The notes under the pieces: generated by a model
Told to the model about the DNA's origin: nothing
The model's input: only the letters and a program-made list of their open reading frames with translations
Databases searched by the model: none
Position numbers and translations under genes: made by a program
Shown here: positions 32,907 to 42,322 of the stretch, piece by piece
Numbering within the stretch: the first letter of the stretch is position 1
How the letters are laid out: every line of letters starts with the position of its first letter
Source of the DNA: Frateuria_A sp051900535
Lineage (GTDB): Bacteria; Pseudomonadota; Gammaproteobacteria; Xanthomonadales; Rhodanobacteraceae
Assembly (NCBI RefSeq): GCF_051900535.1
Contig: NZ_JBHZGI010000001.1
Location: forward strand, 372,001-436,000
DNA: 64,000 bases
Direction of reading: 5' to 3'

Positions 32907-35387
32907 ATGTCCAAGCCCGTCTTCCTGCCCGACACCCCGATCAGCGAACTCGTGCCGCTGTCCACCCACGTCTCGCCCACGGTGATCAAAACCACTGGCG
33001 GCGATTTCCTGATGGTCTGGCGCCTGGGTGGCCTGCCGTTCGTGGGGCGCGAGGAATGGGAGCTGGAACATCGCCACGCCACCTTCAACCGCATGCTGCA
33101 GACCCTGCGCGCGCCCGATTTCGTCAATGTCGCGTTCTGGGTCCACGACGTACGCCGCCAGCGCCGGATCGCCGACCGGGCCCGTTTCGCCCAGCCGTTC
33201 AACCAGACCCTTTCCGAGGCGTATTACGAGGCGCTATCGAGCCAGAAGCTCATGCAGAACGAGCTTTACCTCACCATGCTTTACCGCCCAATCGTCGGTG
33301 GGAAGAAGCTGTCCGAGAAGTCGGGCGACGTCACCCGGCTCGAGGCCGAGCAGCAGCAGGCCGTAGCCGCCATCCTTGAGCTGGCGGCCAACGTCGAGGC
33401 GGTGCTCAAGGACTACGCACCGCATCGCCTGGGCATGTACGAGGCCGCTAACGGCGTGGTGTTCTCCGAAGCGCTGGAGTTCTACGGCTACCTGCTCAAC
33501 CGGCTGGACGAACCGGTGCCGGTGCTGCCCGCGCCGGTCTACAACTACCTGCCGGTAAGCAAGCAGCGCTTTTCCGCCAAGACTGGCGACTTCGTCATCA
33601 CCACGCCACAGGGGGCCAACCACTTCGGCGCGATCCTCAACATCAAGGAATACACCGACGGCACTTACCCCGGCATCCTCAACGGCCTGAAGTACCTCGG
33701 CTTCGAGTACGTGATCTCGCACTCCTTCAGCCCGATGGGACGCCAGGACGCGCTAAAGGCACTGGACCGCACCAAGGGCATGATGGTGTCCTCAGGCGAC
33801 AAGGCGTTCAGCCAGATCGCCGAACTGGACCTCGCGATGGACCAGTTGGCTTCGGGCAATTTCGTGCTCGGCGAGTACCACTTCACCATCGCCGTCTATG
33901 CACCGAGCCAGGAAGCGCTGTCGCAGCAGATCGCGGCAACCCGCGCCGAGTTGTCCAACGCAGGTTTCGTATCGGTCAAGGAGGACCTCGCCGTCACCGC
34001 CGCCTTCTACGCGCAGTTGCCGGGCAACTGGAAGTACCGCACCCGTCTGGCCAATGTCAGCTCGCTCAACTTTCTGGGCTTGAGTCCACTGCACAATTTC
34101 GCCATGGGCAAGCGGGAGAACAATCCCTGGGGCGACTGCATCACCACCCTGCAGAGCACCAACGGGCAGCCTTATTACTTCAACTTCCACGCCACCCACC
34201 CGGCCGAGAACTCGCTGGGCGAGAAGGCCATCGCCAACACGATGGTCATCGGCAAATCGGGTACCGGCAAGACCGCGCTGATCAACTTCCTGCTGAGCCA
34301 GGTGCAGAAGCTCGAACCTGCACCCACCATCTTTTTCTTCGACAAGGACCGCGGCGCCGAAATCTTCGTGCGCGCCTGCGGAGGTAACTACCTCGCGCTG
34401 GAGAACGGCAAACCCACCGGCTTCAACCCGTTCCATTGCGAGCGAACCGAGGCCAACGTCCAGTTTCTGGCGGATCTGGTCAAGGTGCTGGCAGGCAAGA
34501 GCGTGTACAGCCCGCGCGAGGAGACGGACATCTTCCGCGCCGTCGAGAACATGCTCGACACCCCCATGCGCCTGCGCAACATGACCAACCTCCAGAAGAG
34601 CCTGCCGAACCTGGGCGACGACGGACTGTTCATCCGCATGCGCAAGTGGACCGCCGGCAACTCGCTCGGCTGGGTGTTCGACAACCCGGTCGACACGATC
34701 GACCTGGAGAAGGCCAACATCATCGGCTTCGACTACACCGACATCATCGACAACCCGGAAGTCCGCGCGCCGGTGATCAACTACCTCCTGCATCGTCTGG
34801 AAGCGCTGATCGATGGCCGACCGCTGATCTACGTGATGGACGAGTTCTGGAAGATCCTCGACGGCAAGGGCGGTCTGAAGGACTTCGCCAAGAACAAGCA
34901 GAAGACCATCCGCAAGCAGAACGGCCTGGGCATCTTCGCCACTCAGAGCCCGGAGGACGCGCTGGCCAGCGACATCGCCGCCGCCTTGGTCGAACAGACG
35001 GCCACGATGATCCTGCTGCCCAATCCCAATGCCAGCCGCGAGGACTACATCAACGGACTGAAGCTCACCGAGGCCGAGTACCAGGTCGTCGTGAGTCTGG
35101 ACGAGCGGTCCCGCTGTTTCCTGGTCAAGCAGGGCCACGCCAGCGCCGTCTGCCAGCTCAACCTGCGCGGCATGGATGACGCCTTGGCTGTGATCTCGGC
35201 ATCCACCGACAACATCGAAATCATGCATCGCGTCCTGCGTGAGTGCGCTGCCGTCGAAGGCATGCCCGTCGATGCCCTGTGCCCCGAACAATGGCTTGAC
35301 CTGTTTTATGAGACCCGCAAGGGGAGCGGCAAGTCCTGCTCCGTCGCACCACCTGCCGCCCGCGCGAGTTGCGCGACGGCAGGGTAA
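32907..35387 (+). CDS. virB4: T4SS ATPase VirB4
   Basis: 826-residue ATPase that energises pilus assembly and substrate transfer. The N-terminal CagE/TrbE domain spans about 1-400, Walker A GKSGTGKT is at 449-456, and Walker B LIYVMDEF has D645 and E646. ATQSPEDALASDIAAALVEQ is sensor-like. ATG 32907 gives the typical N-terminus; the frame is open upstream across virB3 but without similarity. The C-terminal 30 residues are Cys/Ala-rich and poorly conserved in type. Confidence 0.95.
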   Translation: MSKPVFLPDTPISELVPLSTHVSPTVIKTTGGDFLMVWRLGGLPFVGREEWELEHRHATFNRMLQTLRAPDFVNVAFWVHDVRRQRRIADRARFAQPFNQTLSEAYYEALSSQKLMQNELYLTMLYRPIVGGKKLSEKSGDVTRLEAEQQQAVAAILELAANVEAVLKDYAPHRLGMYEAANGVVFSEALEFYGYLLNRLDEPVPVLPAPVYNYLPVSKQRFSAKTGDFVITTPQGANHFGAILNIKEYTDGTYPGILNGLKYLGFEYVISHSFSPMGRQDALKALDRTKGMMVSSGDKAFSQIAELDLAMDQLASGNFVLGEYHFTIAVYAPSQEALSQQIAATRAELSNAGFVSVKEDLAVTAAFYAQLPGNWKYRTRLANVSSLNFLGLSPLHNFAMGKRENNPWGDCITTLQSTNGQPYYFNFHATHPAENSLGEKAIANTMVIGKSGTGKTALINFLLSQVQKLEPAPTIFFFDKDRGAEIFVRACGGNYLALENGKPTGFNPFHCERTEANVQFLADLVKVLAGKSVYSPREETDIFRAVENMLDTPMRLRNMTNLQKSLPNLGDDGLFIRMRKWTAGNSLGWVFDNPVDTIDLEKANIIGFDYTDIIDNPEVRAPVINYLLHRLEALIDGRPLIYVMDEFWKILDGKGGLKDFAKNKQKTIRKQNGLGIFATQSPEDALASDIAAALVEQTATMILLPNPNASREDYINGLKLTEAEYQVVVSLDERSRCFLVKQGHASAVCQLNLRGMDDALAVISASTDNIEIMHRVLRECAAVEGMPVDALCPEQWLDLFYETRKGSGKSCSVAPPAARASCATAG

Positions 35388-35416
35388 TTCAACGTCGCTC
35401 GCCAGAGGAATACACC

Positions 35417-36211
35417 ATGACCCATGTGCTCCGTCACCCGATGCGCCCGCACCTTTGGGGCCAGGTCCCACTCATCGTGGCCTTGCTCGGCATCTCCGTT
35501 GAGCCCGCCCGGGCCCAAGTGCTGGTCACCGACCCCACGGCAATTGCGGCGAGTGAAGAAGGTTTTAAATCACAGCTTGCGCAAAGCATGGCGCAATACA
35601 CCAGGCAAGGGATGGAGTACGCAAAGCAGCTTGAACAATATTATCAACAAGTCGAGCAGTACAAACAGTTGCTCATGACCATCAAAGGCCTCGGCATCAA
35701 TATTTCTTTGTCGTCGAACAAGCTGGAGCCAATTGACGACCCGACTGAGCTCATCGACCAGAATTGTCCGAGTGCGTCAGGCGGCTCGATAGTTGGCAAC
35801 CTGGTGACATCGGTTGCATCATCTTTCAGTCCTGAGACACCCATTACCGTCGCACAGCAGCAGATCTGCGCAAATATCACAATGCTTCATATTGATGAGT
35901 ACAACCGTACGGTGGCTATTCTCGGCAAGCTCGATCAGTACGGCGAAACTTTGCAAAAGCTGAACAAGCTGGCAAACGAGGTCAAAACGCTAGGCACAAC
36001 GAGCGGCGCCACTACGCAGGCTGCCACTTACAGCGCGACCACGGCCTATGCCATGCAGGGATGGCAGACAGCCATTGCTGGAGACGAGGCGCTTATTCAG
36101 GCACTCGACCAGCAACAATCCATCCTGGCAAAAAAAGCGCTAAAGGGAAGCAGCGTGATCGGGACCGTAGTTCAGGCAGCAGCCTTGAAATCGGCATTCT
36201 CGATCGACTGA
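35417..36211 (+). CDS. virB5: T4SS minor pilin VirB5 (low-GC gene)
   Basis: 264-residue predicted pilus-tip protein. A Sec signal (1 to about 33, ending PARA) precedes a long helical, Gln-rich region (MAQYTRQGMEYAKQLEQYYQ and neighbours, about 55-95), then Thr/Ser-rich and helical segments, as in the VirB5/TrbJ family. From about 35560 the base composition falls to 45-50% GC by hand count over 35581-35760, against about two-thirds in virB4. This suggests replacement or fast divergence of this exposed component. AGGAAT precedes ATG 35417. Confidence 0.82.
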   Translation: MTHVLRHPMRPHLWGQVPLIVALLGISVEPARAQVLVTDPTAIAASEEGFKSQLAQSMAQYTRQGMEYAKQLEQYYQQVEQYKQLLMTIKGLGINISLSSNKLEPIDDPTELIDQNCPSASGGSIVGNLVTSVASSFSPETPITVAQQQICANITMLHIDEYNRTVAILGKLDQYGETLQKLNKLANEVKTLGTTSGATTQAATYSATTAYAMQGWQTAIAGDEALIQALDQQQSILAKKALKGSSVIGTVVQAAALKSAFSID

Positions 36212-36277
36212 CGTATCGCGCGACATTGCAAGGCAAAGGGATAAGTCGCCAAGCGCGCAAGAATGGAATCAGGCGCA

Positions 36278-37399
36278 ATGCCAACTAACCTCGCCGACTT
36301 CGTTTACTTCAGGCTGGTGTACGACTACCTGAGTAAACAAATCAATATATTCGGAATGGACCTCATGGCGTCCTTTATGACCTGGGCGAGCGCACTGGCG
36401 CTGCTCATGGTCACGCTATGGATCATGATCCAGGGTTATCGGCTGATTACCGGACAGTCGCGCGAATCGCTGATGGCGATGGTGATGAACATGACGCGCA
36501 TCGCCATCATCGTCAGCGCCGCAACCACGATGTCGGTCTTCGGCTCCAACCTGCAGCAGTTGTTCACGACCGACCTGAGTACCGGTATCAATCAGCTGTT
36601 CACCGGCAGCGACGACACCGCTGCGGAGACCATCGACCAGAACCTGGCCTGGACCCAGCTCGCACTGGGCGCGATCGATGCCGTGCAGGTCGCCCCCGGC
36701 GACATCGAGAACGCCCAACGCAAGGCGCACGCCATGCTCATCGCCGGACTGGGCACGGCCAGTCCACCGATGGCTGCCGGTGCCATGCTATTGCTCTACC
36801 AGGCCACCATTGCCCTGTTCATCGGCATGGGGCCGCTGTTCATTCTTTGCCTGATCTTCGACCAGACCAGGGATCTCTTCCGCAAGTGGCTGCTTTACGG
36901 CGTCGGCACGCTCTTTTCCATGGCCGCGCTCAGCTTCATCAGCTCTCTCGTGTTGCAGCTGACATTGCGCGTGGCAGCAGCACTCTGGACCGCGAACCTG
37001 ATCACCCAGATGACCGGCTTCGGAGCCGAAGGCCTCTCCAACCAGGCCCTGCAGCAAGGTGGCATCGGCTTGTTGATGACCGTCCTGATCGTCAGTGTGC
37101 CCCCGCTGGCCGCCGCTTTCTTCCAAGGCACCGTGGGGAGTTTCATGCACTACTCCGCTTTCGGAGCCGGCACCGGCAATCGCCCAGGGCCACAGGGACA
37201 ACCGCCCGGATCCTACGGGTACGGCGTATCGCCTTCGCACTATCCCCAGCAGGCAAGGCAGCCAAACCACCATCCGCAAGGCGGCAGTGGTCCGCACGGC
37301 GGTGGGCTGCCCATGACCGGCGCGCGCACGGTGGTCATGTCGTCCCCGCAGCAGACGGAAGCAATCCCCGCTCGTTCGCATCCGAGAGACCGGACCTGA
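36278..37399 (+). CDS. virB6: T4SS polytopic inner-membrane protein VirB6
   Basis: 373 residues with 5-6 membrane helices (about 30-55, 70-95, 165-195, 205-245, 275-300). The TrbL/VirB6 core includes LFIGMGPLFILCLIFDQTRDLFRKWL. A hydrophilic Gly/Pro/His/Gln-rich tail (about 315-373) follows. AGG sits 5 bases before ATG 36278, so I prefer it to the in-frame ATG at 36263. It forms part of the inner-membrane channel with VirB3, B4 and B8. Confidence 0.9.
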   Translation: MPTNLADFVYFRLVYDYLSKQINIFGMDLMASFMTWASALALLMVTLWIMIQGYRLITGQSRESLMAMVMNMTRIAIIVSAATTMSVFGSNLQQLFTTDLSTGINQLFTGSDDTAAETIDQNLAWTQLALGAIDAVQVAPGDIENAQRKAHAMLIAGLGTASPPMAAGAMLLLYQATIALFIGMGPLFILCLIFDQTRDLFRKWLLYGVGTLFSMAALSFISSLVLQLTLRVAAALWTANLITQMTGFGAEGLSNQALQQGGIGLLMTVLIVSVPPLAAAFFQGTVGSFMHYSAFGAGTGNRPGPQGQPPGSYGYGVSPSHYPQQARQPNHHPQGGSGPHGGGLPMTGARTVVMSSPQQTEAIPARSHPRDRT

Positions 37400-37454
37400 T
37401 CAAGAGTCCTAGCAGTTCCGCGCAAGTGCCTTGCCCAACTCGATGGAGGTCGCC

Positions 37455-37781
37455 TTGATACGACACGCCCGTTCTGCGCTTCTTGCATTCACCATCGCCG
37501 CCGCTGGCCTGACCATAGCACCCGTTCACGCCCAGAGTGTGGATCCCTGCAGCGTCTATACGTGCATGGCCGGCGTTTCCGGCGCGGGCGCAAGCGGCGG
37601 CGCTTCCTGTGTGCCCGCGACCACTTACTTTTTCAGCCTTGTCGTTTTCGACCCTTGGTTCGATGCCCCCGCGACCTCCCAACTGCGCAGGACATATCTG
37701 ATGACCTGTCCCGGCGCGAGCGCCGCGACCAACGCGGTCCTACTGAACGCCATTATTGTCGAGTGGGGTTCGGTGCCCTGA
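37455..37781 (+). CDS. TrbM/KikA-like small secreted protein between virB6 and virD4
   Basis: 108 residues if translation begins at TTG 37455, which directly follows a strong GGAGGT. This yields a clean Sec signal (IRHARSALLAFTIAAAGLT, cleavage after VHA26). The mature protein has four Cys (32, 37, 52, 85) in the pattern DPCSVYTCMAG, SCVPATTYFFS and MTCPGA. It resembles the conjugation-associated TrbM/KikA family, whose function is little known. Two disulfides and a periplasmic location are likely. It could be a T4SS accessory factor; an immunity protein is a less supported alternative. Confidence 0.6.
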   Translation: MIRHARSALLAFTIAAAGLTIAPVHAQSVDPCSVYTCMAGVSGAGASGGASCVPATTYFFSLVVFDPWFDAPATSQLRRTYLMTCPGASAATNAVLLNAIIVEWGSVP

Positions 37782-37830
37782 TTACTGGCGAGATCGGTCG
37801 GATCCAAAACTCACACGGAAAGGTGAGCCC

Positions 37831-39555
37831 ATGACGTTTCGCAACAAGGCGGTCGCCGCCTCTTTGGCTCTGCTACTGGTCTTGGGCGCGGGTCTTTACG
37901 CATCCGGATGGCTGGCGTTGGCCCTCCTGCATCTGCAGACTCCCCTTGATCCTGCAACCTACCTACGTTACCTGGCCGCTGCCTCCAGGCCAGAGGTCCG
38001 GCCCTATTTGGCCCGGATCAAGCTGGCCGGGGTTGCGGGTTTCGGCCTGCCCGTGGCCGCTTGGGCCGGGCTGCTCTATTTCATGTTCAGGACGCGCGCG
38101 CGTTCCACCCACGGCGACGCCCGCTTCGCTACCCGTGGCGACCTGGACCGGCTCGGCCTGCTCAACGAAGATCCTACCGGCATCATCGTGGGCAGGCTCG
38201 GGCGCAGCTTCCTGCGCCTCCCCGGCACTCGGCACGCCTTGCTCGCCGCACCAACCCGAAGCGGCAAGGGCGTCGGCGCGGTCATTCCCAACCTGCTCAG
38301 CTACCAGGGTTCGATGGTCGTTCTGGACATCAAGCAGGAAGCCTTCGACATCACCTCGAAATGGCGTTCAAAGCTTGGGCCGACATTCCTGTTCAATCCA
38401 TTTGCCGAGGACCTGCGAACCCATCGCTGGAACCCGTTCGCGTACGTGAGGACCGAGGTTACCTATCGCACGTCCGACCTGCAGGCCATCGCCGATTGCC
38501 TGTACAAGGATCCGCCAAACCAGGACCCGTTCTGGGCGAACATGGCGCGCTCGACATTCGTTGCATCCGCCAGCCTCCTGTTCGATTGCTGGACAGATGG
38601 CCTGGACAAGGGGTTCGCCAAGGACGATGGCTATCCCACGCTTGGCGCGATCTACCGCCTGCTTTCCGGGGACGGGAGTGACCTCAAGGCGCACCTGAAG
38701 TCCGTGCTCATGCTTCCCCACGTCAGCAACCAGACACGCACTGCCTTTGCCAATATCACCGCGTTGGCGGAACAGACCTTCACCTCCGTGATCGCCAGCA
38801 CGCAAGCTCCTCTTCTCGTCCTCGCCAACCCGATCCTGGACAAGGCCACCTCGGGCAACGACTTCTGGCTGCCCGACCTGCGTCGCCGGGTGCAATCGAT
38901 CTACGTGGGAATTTCGCCAAGCAAGCTCAGCGAAGCGTCCGCCCTGTTGAACCTGTTCTTCAACCAGGCGATCAAGCTCAACGTGGACGTCACCCCGGAC
39001 AAGGACGCGACCCTTCGACATCCCTGCCTGTTCATGCTGGACGAGTTCACCGCGCTGGGCCGGATCGACGTGATGGTCGACGGCGTGGCCTACTTCGCAG
39101 GCTACAACGTACGCGTGTTCTGCGTTATCCAGTCACTCTCACAACTGGACGCCGTGTACGGCCCGGACAAGGCCCGCAGCATGATCACCAACCTGGCCTG
39201 CCAGGTGATCTACACGCCGCGCGAGCAGCGTGACGCCAACGAGTACAGCGAAATGCTCGGATACACCACGGAGCGCAAGCGTCAGCGCACACGCTCCAAG
39301 GGAGGACTCGGTCAAGGCAGCAGCGTGTCCTTGGCCGAAGTGGAGGAGAAACGCGCGCTGTTACTGCCGCAGGAGCTGAAGGCACTCGACCCGAAGAGGG
39401 AGATCGTTTTCATCGAGGGCACGCCGCACCCGATCCGCTGCAACAAGGTCCGCTACTACGAGGACAGCTACTTCAAGTCGAGGCTGCTAGGCGCCGCCAG
39501 CGTGCCCCGACTTGAGATTGGCCGGTCGCGTAAGGAATCGGCCGAAATCAGCTAG
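37831..39555 (+). CDS. virD4: T4SS coupling protein VirD4
   Basis: 574-residue inner-membrane coupling ATPase that recruits secreted substrates. Two N-terminal membrane helices (about 8-30 and 68-88) precede the motor domain. Walker A is APTRSGKG (K146) and Walker B is LFMLDEF (D404, E405). GGAAAGGTGA precedes ATG 37831. With no relaxase or relaxosome gene nearby, it more likely handles protein effectors. Its stop overlaps that of the convergent lpxK by 8 bases. Confidence 0.94.
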   Translation: MTFRNKAVAASLALLLVLGAGLYASGWLALALLHLQTPLDPATYLRYLAAASRPEVRPYLARIKLAGVAGFGLPVAAWAGLLYFMFRTRARSTHGDARFATRGDLDRLGLLNEDPTGIIVGRLGRSFLRLPGTRHALLAAPTRSGKGVGAVIPNLLSYQGSMVVLDIKQEAFDITSKWRSKLGPTFLFNPFAEDLRTHRWNPFAYVRTEVTYRTSDLQAIADCLYKDPPNQDPFWANMARSTFVASASLLFDCWTDGLDKGFAKDDGYPTLGAIYRLLSGDGSDLKAHLKSVLMLPHVSNQTRTAFANITALAEQTFTSVIASTQAPLLVLANPILDKATSGNDFWLPDLRRRVQSIYVGISPSKLSEASALLNLFFNQAIKLNVDVTPDKDATLRHPCLFMLDEFTALGRIDVMVDGVAYFAGYNVRVFCVIQSLSQLDAVYGPDKARSMITNLACQVIYTPREQRDANEYSEMLGYTTERKRQRTRSKGGLGQGSSVSLAEVEEKRALLLPQELKALDPKREIVFIEGTPHPIRCNKVRYYEDSYFKSRLLGAASVPRLEIGRSRKESAEIS

Positions 39556-40537
39556 CCCCGCGCCCCGAGGCGGCCCGGATACGGCTCGCCAACGCGTCAA
39601 AGAACTCCGCAGGCAACTCGGCCCGCACCGGCACCCGCCACCATCCCGGCTGCGCGAACCTCCGGCATTTGATCGCGTCCTTGTCAGTCATCAGTACCGG
39701 CAGGTCCTCGCCGAAATTGAAGTCGGCGGGTACGAAGGCATGATGGTCGGCGAAGGCGTGCTCGACCGGCAGGATGCCGTAAGCGCGCAGGCTGTCGAAG
39801 AAGCGGGCCGGATGGCCAATGGCAGCCACCGCGTGCACGCGCTGGCCGGTGAAGGCGGTCAGCGGCTGGCAGGTGCCGTCGGTGAGCGAGCAGGCCTCGC
39901 CGCCACGCAATTGCATGGGATAGGCGCCCATGCGTTCGCCACCGTTGCAAACGCGGATGTCCGCGGTGGCCAGGCGCATCAGCGGCTCGCGCAGCGGGCC
40001 GGCCGGCAGCAGGCGGCCGTTGCCGAAGCCGCGCAGGGCGTCGATCACGCACACTTCCACGTCGCGGGCGAGGCGGTAGTGCTGCAGGCCGTCATCGGCA
40101 ATGACCACGTCGCAGCCGGCATTGATCAGCAGGCGGGCGGCCGCGGGGCGGTCGCGGCCGACCGCCACGGGAATGCCCTGGGTGCGGATCAGGCTGGGTT
40201 CGTCGCCCACCCGCTGCGGGTTGGGGGCGTCACCGAGCAGCAACGGCTCGCGCTGGGTGCCGCCGTAGCCGCGGCTGACCACGCCGGGGTTGAAGCCACG
40301 CTCGCGCAATGCCTGGGCGACGGCAATGGCCAGCGGCGTCTTGCCGGTGCCGCCGGCGGTGATGTTGCCGATCACGATGACCGGAACGTGCAGGCGTACG
40401 CTGCGCCGCCAGCCATGGCGGTAGAGAAACCGGCGCACGCCGGTCACGCAGGCGTAAAGCCATGACAGCGGGTGCACCCACAACGGGGCGGGGCCATCGC
40501 TGTACCAGGCTTCTTCCAGCTTCTGCGCGAGCGCCAT
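39548..40537 (-). CDS. lpxK: Tetraacyldisaccharide 4'-kinase
   Basis: Phosphorylates the lipid A disaccharide at the 4' position; inner-membrane-associated P-loop enzyme. It has 329 residues, with Walker A in IGNITAGGTGKTPLAIAVAQ (about 57-70) and the catalytic region VVIADDGLQHYRLARD. An N-terminal amphipathic helix precedes the fold. It is the last gene of the lolC-lolD-comEC-exbB-exbD-msbA-lpxK run, 9 bases after msbA. Confidence 0.95.
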   Translation of the reverse strand: MALAQKLEEAWYSDGPAPLWVHPLSWLYACVTGVRRFLYRHGWRRSVRLHVPVIVIGNITAGGTGKTPLAIAVAQALRERGFNPGVVSRGYGGTQREPLLLGDAPNPQRVGDEPSLIRTQGIPVAVGRDRPAAARLLINAGCDVVIADDGLQHYRLARDVEVCVIDALRGFGNGRLLPAGPLREPLMRLATADIRVCNGGERMGAYPMQLRGGEACSLTDGTCQPLTAFTGQRVHAVAAIGHPARFFDSLRAYGILPVEHAFADHHAFVPADFNFGEDLPVLMTDKDAIKCRRFAQPGWWRVPVRAELPAEFFDALASRIRAASGRGAS

Positions 40538-40546
40538 GAGGACGGC

Positions 40547-42322
40547 TCAGCCTTCTTCCTGTTCGTGGAACTGCATGCGGTGGAGCGCGGCGTACTGACC
40601 GCCCAAGGCTACCAACTCCGCGTGAGTGCCGCGTTCAACGATGCGGCCCTGGTCCATCACAGCAATCTGATCGGCGTGTTCGATGGTGGACAGCCGGTGC
40701 GCGATCACCAGCGTGGTGCGGTCGCGCATCAGGCGCTGCAGCGCCTGCTGGATCAGCCGCTCGGACTCGGTGTCGAGTGCGCTGGTGGCTTCGTCCAGCA
40801 CCAGGATCGGGGCGTTCTTCAGGATCGCGCGGGCGATCGCCAGGCGCTGGCGCTGGCCGCCCGAAAGCATGCCGCCGCCCTGCCCGATCGGGCTGTGGAT
40901 GCCTTCGGGCATGCGCTGGATGAACTCCATCGCGTTGGCCGCCTCGGCCGCGGCGACGATGTCCGCCTCGCTGGCACCGGCCAACTCGCCATAGGCGATG
41001 TTCTGGGCGATGGTGCCGTCGAACAGCACCACGCTCTGCCCGACCCAACCAATTTGGCGCCGCAGCGATGCCAGCGTGTACTCCTGGTAGTCATGGCCAT
41101 CGAGCACGATGCGTCCGGCGCTGGGTTCCTGGAAGCGCGGCAGCAGGCTGACGAGGCTGCTTTTGCCACTGCCGGAGCGGCCGACCAGGGCGGTGACGGT
41201 TCCGGGGGCGCAGTGCAGGTCGATGCCGCGCAGGGTGTCGACCTCGCTACGCGGGTAGCGCAGGCGTATGCCTTCGAAACGCAGGTCGCCGCGGGTGCGC
41301 TCGAGCTCGAGCCGGCCGGTGTCCTGTTCCGGCGGCATATCGATGACGTCGAACAGGTCCTCGGCCGCAGAGATACCGCGCTGGATCGTGCCCTGTACGT
41401 TCGCCAGCCGCTTGAGCGAGGGCATCATGGCGCCCATGGCGGTCAGCACGGTGACGAACACGCCGGGGGAGATGCCGTCGATGACCTGTGGCCGCGTGGC
41501 CAGGTAAACCAGCAGCGCGAGCGCGAGCGCGGCGACGGTCTGGATGGCCGTACTCGAACTGGCGGCCGTGGTGGCGATCTTCATGTTCAGGCGGCGCGCC
41601 CGGTGCGAGACCTCGCCGAAGCGCGCGGCCTCGTGCTGCTGCCCGCCGTAGACTCGCACCTCGCGGTGCGCATGGACCGACTCGTCCACGGCGCCGGTCA
41701 CCGAGCCCATCGAACCCTGGATGCGGCGGCTTATCTGCCGATAGCGCCGGCCGACCATCGTGGCGACCAGGGCGATACCCGGCGCCATCATCAGCAACGT
41801 AAGCGAAAGATAGGCGCTGTTGGCCAACATCACGTACAGCATGCCGATAACCGTGACGCCTTCGGTCACCACGACCTTCAGCGCATCGGTGGAAGCCGAC
41901 GCCACCTGTTCGCTGGTGTAGGTGATGCGGGAGATCTGCTGGCCCGAGGGCTCTTTGCCGAAGAAGGCAGCCGGCAGTCGGAGATAGGCCGCGAACACGT
42001 CAGCCTGCATCGCTTGCACGACGTTGCGGCCGACGTACGAAATGCCATAGCTGCTGATGAACGTCCCGACGCCGCGCGCGGCAAAGATCAGCACGATCCA
42101 GATCGGCATCCAGAAGATCAGGTAGGCGTCCTTCTTGGCGAAAAGCTCGTCGATCATCGGACGCAGCTTCTGCGTGAAGGCCGCCAACGCTCCGCCGTCG
42201 ACAGCCATGCCGACAATGGCGATCACACCCACTACCCACCATCGCCGCGTATAGCCGAGCAGCCGTTTATAGACGCGCAGCGTCTCGGCGTCCCAGATGG
42301 CCGCCTTGCGGGTGGGTGTCAA
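40547..42322 (-). CDS. msbA: Lipid A export ABC transporter MsbA
   Basis: 591-residue half-transporter that flips lipid A-core across the inner membrane. Six membrane helices lie within about 25-325. The nucleotide domain has VGRSGSGKSSLV, signature LSGGQRQRLAIARA and Walker B ILVLDEATSALD. The start is a TTG at 42322 overlapping the exbD stop, with AGGAAG 7 bases upstream; no suitable ATG or GTG lies near. Coupling to lpxK is the usual gammaproteobacterial arrangement. Confidence 0.93.
   Translation of the reverse strand: MTPTRKAAIWDAETLRVYKRLLGYTRRWWVVGVIAIVGMAVDGGALAAFTQKLRPMIDELFAKKDAYLIFWMPIWIVLIFAARGVGTFISSYGISYVGRNVVQAMQADVFAAYLRLPAAFFGKEPSGQQISRITYTSEQVASASTDALKVVVTEGVTVIGMLYVMLANSAYLSLTLLMMAPGIALVATMVGRRYRQISRRIQGSMGSVTGAVDESVHAHREVRVYGGQQHEAARFGEVSHRARRLNMKIATTAASSSTAIQTVAALALALLVYLATRPQVIDGISPGVFVTVLTAMGAMMPSLKRLANVQGTIQRGISAAEDLFDVIDMPPEQDTGRLELERTRGDLRFEGIRLRYPRSEVDTLRGIDLHCAPGTVTALVGRSGSGKSSLVSLLPRFQEPSAGRIVLDGHDYQEYTLASLRRQIGWVGQSVVLFDGTIAQNIAYGELAGASEADIVAAAEAANAMEFIQRMPEGIHSPIGQGGGMLSGGQRQRLAIARAILKNAPILVLDEATSALDTESERLIQQALQRLMRDRTTLVIAHRLSTIEHADQIAVMDQGRIVERGTHAELVALGGQYAALHRMQFHEQEEG

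Noticed and set aside
26816..39555. Integrative conjugative element
   Set aside because: No relaxase, integrase, attachment repeats or tRNA gene flank the T4SS block.
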